From assembly GCA_964632945.1 (NCBI GenBank), contig CAZWCX010000059.1, positions 1 through 42,826 on the forward strand: DNA of 42,826 nucleotides, written 5' to 3'. This DNA is from CAZWCX01 sp964632945. GTDB lineage: Bacteria > Planctomycetota > MHYJ01 > WSZJ01 > CAZWCX01. Below, in pieces: positions 42,733 to 42,826 of this stretch. Numbering within the stretch: position 1 is the first letter of the stretch; every line of letters starts with the position of its first letter. Position numbers and translations under genes: made by a program. The notes under the pieces are model-generated. The model was not told the DNA's origin. It made no database searches and saw only the letters and a program-made list of their open reading frames with translations.

Positions 42733-42826
42733 ATCGGGTAGGCGCCCGGGTTACCCCGGGCACCTCCCACAGAACCGTACTTGTGCTGGTCACATACGGC
42801 TCGTCGGGACACCGGGTTGTCACCCC
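42733..42826 (-). mobile_element. 3' end of a group II intron (domains V and VI)
   Basis: Read on the minus strand, 42802-42772 is a domain V: GAGCCGTAT pairs with GTACGGTTC as in the consensus, with the catalytic AGC at positions 2-4 and a two-base AA bulge. Its tip is short (three pairs, five-base loop, 31 bases in total instead of 34). Domain VI follows: GGTGCCCGGG, a GTAA loop, then CCCGGGCGCC and a tail TACCCGAT, which has the expected A and AY end. The 3' splice junction is near 42733. Domains I-IV and any reverse transcriptase lie beyond the window. Confidence 0.8.

Overview
The window is a GC-rich bacterial chromosome segment dominated by one long flagellar locus. From about 30.7 kb down to about 1.6 kb nearly everything lies on the minus strand, so transcription runs right to left. 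In transcription order the core is: flgB, flgC, fliE, a FliF-like small membrane protein, fliF, fliG, fliH, fliI, an unknown gene, fliJ, a MotE-like gene, fliK, flgD, a TIGR02530-type gene, flgE, flbD, motA, motB, fliL, fliN, fliO, fliP, fliQ, fliR, flhB, flhA, flhF, flhG, a small membrane protein and fliA. After fliA come a small unknown protein, a TOBE-domain protein and an alpha/beta hydrolase. Several junctions show four-base stop/start overlaps (ATGA or GTGA), which implies translational coupling.

Upstream of flgB (30.9-36.4 kb) is the likely control block, also on the minus strand: an NtrC-type sigma-54 activator, its soluble histidine kinase, a FlgN-like chaperone candidate, a large TPR membrane protein and a small MerR-like regulator. 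A textbook sigma-54 promoter (TGGCAC-N5-TTGCT) sits just ahead of flgB, and a near-consensus sigma-70 promoter precedes the merR gene. The inferred cascade is: sigma-70 (perhaps with MerR) makes the kinase/activator, these fire sigma-54 transcription of the basal-body genes, and FliA, encoded near the end of the run, would serve late genes that are not in this window.

The flanks are not flagellar. On the left are a TetR regulator and a divergent fatty-acid-hydroxylase-type protein whose promoter region carries a TetR-like palindrome. On the right are a TMTC-like polytopic membrane protein with a TPR tail, a divergent large SNF2 helicase and, at the right edge, the 3' end (domains V and VI) of a group II intron on the minus strand.

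The cluster lacks fliM, the distal rod genes, the P/L ring genes, filament genes and chemotaxis genes; these must lie elsewhere if they exist. The organism cannot be fixed from the sequence. High GC, a compact one-direction flagellar superoperon with TIGR02530, FlbD and MotE-like genes, an NtrC-type regulator and a TMTC/TPR protein suit a deep-branching Gram-negative lineage (for example Planctomycetota, Myxococcota-like or an uncultured relative), but this is inference. No tRNA, rRNA or CRISPR array was seen. No non-flagellar system that is clearly new stands out; the most novel items are the FliF-like small protein between fliF and fliE, the missing fliM combined with an EIDALL-bearing FliN, the unusual hook protein, and the hairpins that bracket flbD and flgE.
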